Assembly: GCA_947625055.1 (NCBI GenBank)
Contig: CANQMT010000006.1
Coordinates: 36,087 to 100,086 of the forward strand
DNA: 64,000 bases
Source of the DNA: an uncultured Monoglobus sp.
GTDB taxonomy: Bacteria; Bacillota; Clostridia; Monoglobales; Monoglobaceae
Direction: 5' to 3'
Shown in pieces: positions 62,173 to 64,000 of this stretch (position 1 is its first letter; each line of letters begins with the position of its first letter). The notes under the pieces were generated by a model, which saw only the letters and a list, made by a program, of their open reading frames with translations, was not told where the DNA came from and searched no databases. Position numbers and translations under genes: made by a program.

Positions 62173-63195
62173 TCACGCCTCATAGGTTATGCCGAAATGC
62201 TCGTAGGCGAGCGGCGTCACCACTCTGCCTCTCGGAGTTCTGTTTATGAATCCTATCTGCATCAGATACGGCTCGTAAACATCCTCGATAGTTCCGGCCT
62301 CCTCGCCGATAGTGGCGGCGAGGGTCTCGACCCCGACGGGGCCTCCCCCGTAGTGATCGATCACCGTCAGAAGCATTCGCTTGTCTATCGCGTCAAGGCC
62401 GAGCGAGTCGATCTCAAGCCTGTTGAGAGCGTCCTTCGCGAGGGCCCCCGTGACGATCTCGCTGCCGCTTATCTGGGCGAAGTCCCTGACGCGCTTTAAA
62501 AGGCGGTTGGCGATCCTCGGCGTTCCGCGCGAGCGGGCCGCGATCTCTCCAGCGCCGCCCCCGTCGATCCCTATGCCGAGTATCCCCGCGCTGCGGATAA
62601 CTATTTTGGAAAGGTCGGCGGGTCTGTACATGTCAAGACGGTTGATTATGCCGAACCTGTCGCGCAGCGGCGCGGCCAGCGCGCCCGCGCGGGTCGTCGC
62701 GCCTATCAGCGTGAACTTGGGCAGATCCAGCCTTATCGATCTCGCCGAAGGGCCTTTTCCTATTATAATATCAAGCGCGTAGTCCTCCATAGCCGGGTAG
62801 AGGATCTCCTCAACGCTGCGGCTCAGGCGGTGTATCTCATCCACGAACAGAATATCGCCCTGCGACAGATTGGTGAGCAGCGCCGCCAGATCGCCGGGCT
62901 TCTCGATCGCCGGGCCCGATGTGATGCGGATATTGACGTTCATCTCGCCGGCGATGATCCCGGCGAGCGTGGTCTTGCCGAGCCCCGGCGGGCCGTAAAA
63001 AAGCACATGGTCAAGAGGCTCGCCTCTCTGCTTGGCGGCCTCGATGAACACCTTGAGGTTGTCCTTTACCTTGTCCTGACCGATGTACTCGCCCAGAGTC
63101 TTGGGGCGCAGACTGAATTCGATCTGCGAGTCCTCGTTCTGCTCGGTCGTGGACACTATCCTTTCATCGCTGTTGTTAATAGCCAACTGTTTCAC
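62173..63195 (-). CDS. ruvB: Holliday junction helicase RuvB
   Basis: ATP-driven motor that migrates Holliday junctions with RuvA. The 340 residues have the Walker [13 protein letters not shown], Walker B FVDEIHRL, sensor-1 LIGATTRAG and arginine-finger region, and the C-terminal winged helix ([18 protein letters not shown]). The start is a GTG at 63195 with a weak GGAA upstream; it lies 16 bp after the ruvA stop, so translation may depend on coupling. Confidence 0.96.
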   Translation of the reverse strand: MKQLAINNSDERIVSTTEQNEDSQIEFSLRPKTLGEYIGQDKVKDNLKVFIEAAKQRGEPLDHVLFYGPPGLGKTTLAGIIAGEMNVNIRITSGPAIEKPGDLAALLTNLSQGDILFVDEIHRLSRSVEEILYPAMEDYALDIIIGKGPSARSIRLDLPKFTLIGATTRAGALAAPLRDRFGIINRLDMYRPADLSKIVIRSAGILGIGIDGGGAGEIAARSRGTPRIANRLLKRVRDFAQISGSEIVTGALAKDALNRLEIDSLGLDAIDKRMLLTVIDHYGGGPVGVETLAATIGEEAGTIEDVYEPYLMQIGFINRTPRGRVVTPLAYEHFGITYEA

Positions 63196-63211
63196 TCATT
63201 TCCGAATAAAT

Positions 63212-63802
63212 TTATATCAGATTTTTAAGGGCTTGTTTGATCATTTCCTCGGTGGTTCCCTCCGCGCCGCGCAGGGCGCGCTTCGCCTCGTCGCCCGAAT
63301 AGCCGAGGGCGATAAGCGCCGATACCGCCTCGTTTTCATCGTCGGCGTCGGGGGCGAATATCTCGCTTCCCGAAACGCCCTCAAGGTCGGCGTTTTTGAA
63401 CTTGTCTTTAAGCTCAAGCACAAGCCGCTTCGCGCCCTTGGGCCCGAGCCCCGGCGTGTGCTTTGAGAGATAGGCCGGATCGTCGCCGATGACGCACAGG
63501 GCGAATTTCGAGGGCGGCACGTTCGACAAAAGGTTTGCCGCCGTTTTCGCGCCTATGCCGCTGACGCCGAGTATCATTTCAAACATATCGCGCTCCTCGA
63601 CAGTCGCGAAGCCGTAGAGCGTGAACATGTCTGACGCGGTCTTTATGTTGAAATAGGTGTAAAGCCGCGCCGCGGAGCCCGGCTCGCCGAGGGCCTCCAG
63701 CGAGGGCCGCGTTGAGAATATCCGGTACCCGACGCCGCCGCAGTCGATGACCGCGCAGTCCTCGGTCTTTAAAACGAGTTTTCCTTCAATATAATAGAAC
63801 AT
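63212..63802 (-). CDS. ruvA: Holliday junction-binding protein RuvA
   Basis: Tetrameric junction-binding partner of RuvB. The 196 residues start MFYYIEGKLV (domain I OB fold), include the helix-hairpin-helix region (ILGVSGIGAKTAANLLS; TPGLGPKGAKRLVLELK) and a C-terminal domain III (SALIALGYSGDEAKRALRG) that regulates RuvB. GGAG precedes the ATG. First gene of a ruvA-ruvB unit, with metG downstream; no ruvC is seen in the window. Confidence 0.96.
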   Translation of the reverse strand: MFYYIEGKLVLKTEDCAVIDCGGVGYRIFSTRPSLEALGEPGSAARLYTYFNIKTASDMFTLYGFATVEERDMFEMILGVSGIGAKTAANLLSNVPPSKFALCVIGDDPAYLSKHTPGLGPKGAKRLVLELKDKFKNADLEGVSGSEIFAPDADDENEAVSALIALGYSGDEAKRALRGAEGTTEEMIKQALKNLI

Positions 63803-63875
63803 TTTATTTTTCTCCGTAACAGAGCGTTTCGCTTTTCCGTGTTTTGTTTGATAAGATAAAAACCTTCATCTTCAC

Positions 63876-63904
63876 ATTATACCAAAGCGCGGGAATTTTA
63901 TCAA
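63876..63904 (-). promoter_or_regulatory. promoter for ruvAB
   Basis: On the minus strand: TTGATA (63904-63899), 17-bp spacer, TATAAT (63881-63876), about 75 bp before ruvA. Confidence 0.65.
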
Positions 63905-64000
63905 GGGGTAAAATAAATTTATTCGTCAATCTAATTTATTAACAAAGTTGTAACATTGATCAAAGCAAGGAAAAAGTGCAGAAATTCAGTGAGGTTGTTA

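Noticed and set aside
1..64000. tRNA, rRNA, insertion sequence or prophage genes
   Set aside because: No cloverleaf-like sequence, rRNA core motif, transposase, integrase or phage structural protein was seen on either strand.

Overview
The window looks like chromosome of an anaerobic Gram-positive Clostridia-type bacterium. Signs of this are AGGAGG-type ribosome binding sites, many TTGACA/TATAAT promoters with 17-bp spacers, S-layer homology (SLH) surface proteins, a SpoIIQ-like M23 protein, rubredoxin, a 2-hydroxyacyl-CoA dehydratase/activase-type cluster and a pyrophosphate-driven ion pump. A very large SLH-anchored pectate lyase and a GH43 glycosidase suggest a plant-polysaccharide degrader, perhaps like pectin-degrading gut Clostridia such as Monoglobus. 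That genus-level idea is an inference from gene content only.

Layout. 0-4.5 kb: thrB (cut by the window edge), lysC with an internal beta-subunit start, an SDR reductase, a methyltransferase and an MntA/HepT toxin-antitoxin pair. 4.7-6.8 kb, minus strand: polyphosphate kinase 2 and an M23 protein. 7-12.5 kb: glmU-pth-mfd. 12.7-16.5 kb: a membrane-anchored parvulin foldase and the membrane pyrophosphatase. 16.6-19.3 kb: two secreted proteins of unknown function. 19.3-22.4 kb: a repeat-rich stretch, then an AT-rich island with a leucine-rich-repeat protein behind a structured leader and a GNAT-type toxin-antitoxin pair. 22.5-23.5 kb: gapA.

24-44.4 kb is a surface-protein locus on one strand. 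It holds an SLH amidase, a U32 family protein, an SLH scaffold protein, an XRE regulator, an SLH adhesin with carbohydrate-binding-like modules, the 2052-residue SLH pectate lyase, and a second SLH scaffold protein that overlaps the lyase gene by 8 nt. 44.6-48.2 kb: a four-gene acyl-CoA dehydratase/activase-like cluster. 48.3-50.4 kb: Fic and YcdB-like proteins. From 50.4 kb to the end most genes are on the minus strand: a lipoprotein paralogous to the 16.6-kb protein, phosphoglucomutase, a methyltransferase-STAS fusion, rubredoxin, GH43, two small surface proteins, metG and ruvAB.

The most interesting unannotated structures are: (1) a probable type I toxin-antitoxin locus at about 54.57-54.95 kb, with a 24-residue hydrophobic peptide and a convergent antisense RNA sharing a bidirectional terminator; (2) a roughly 200-nt leader before the LRR gene with an 18-bp inverted repeat starting at the predicted +1 and an intrinsic-terminator-like hairpin just before the ribosome binding site; (3) two SLH proteins sharing a large uncharacterised scaffold; and (4) families of dispersed palindromic repeats that fill most long intergenic gaps. 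No CRISPR array, rRNA, tRNA or transposase gene was seen.
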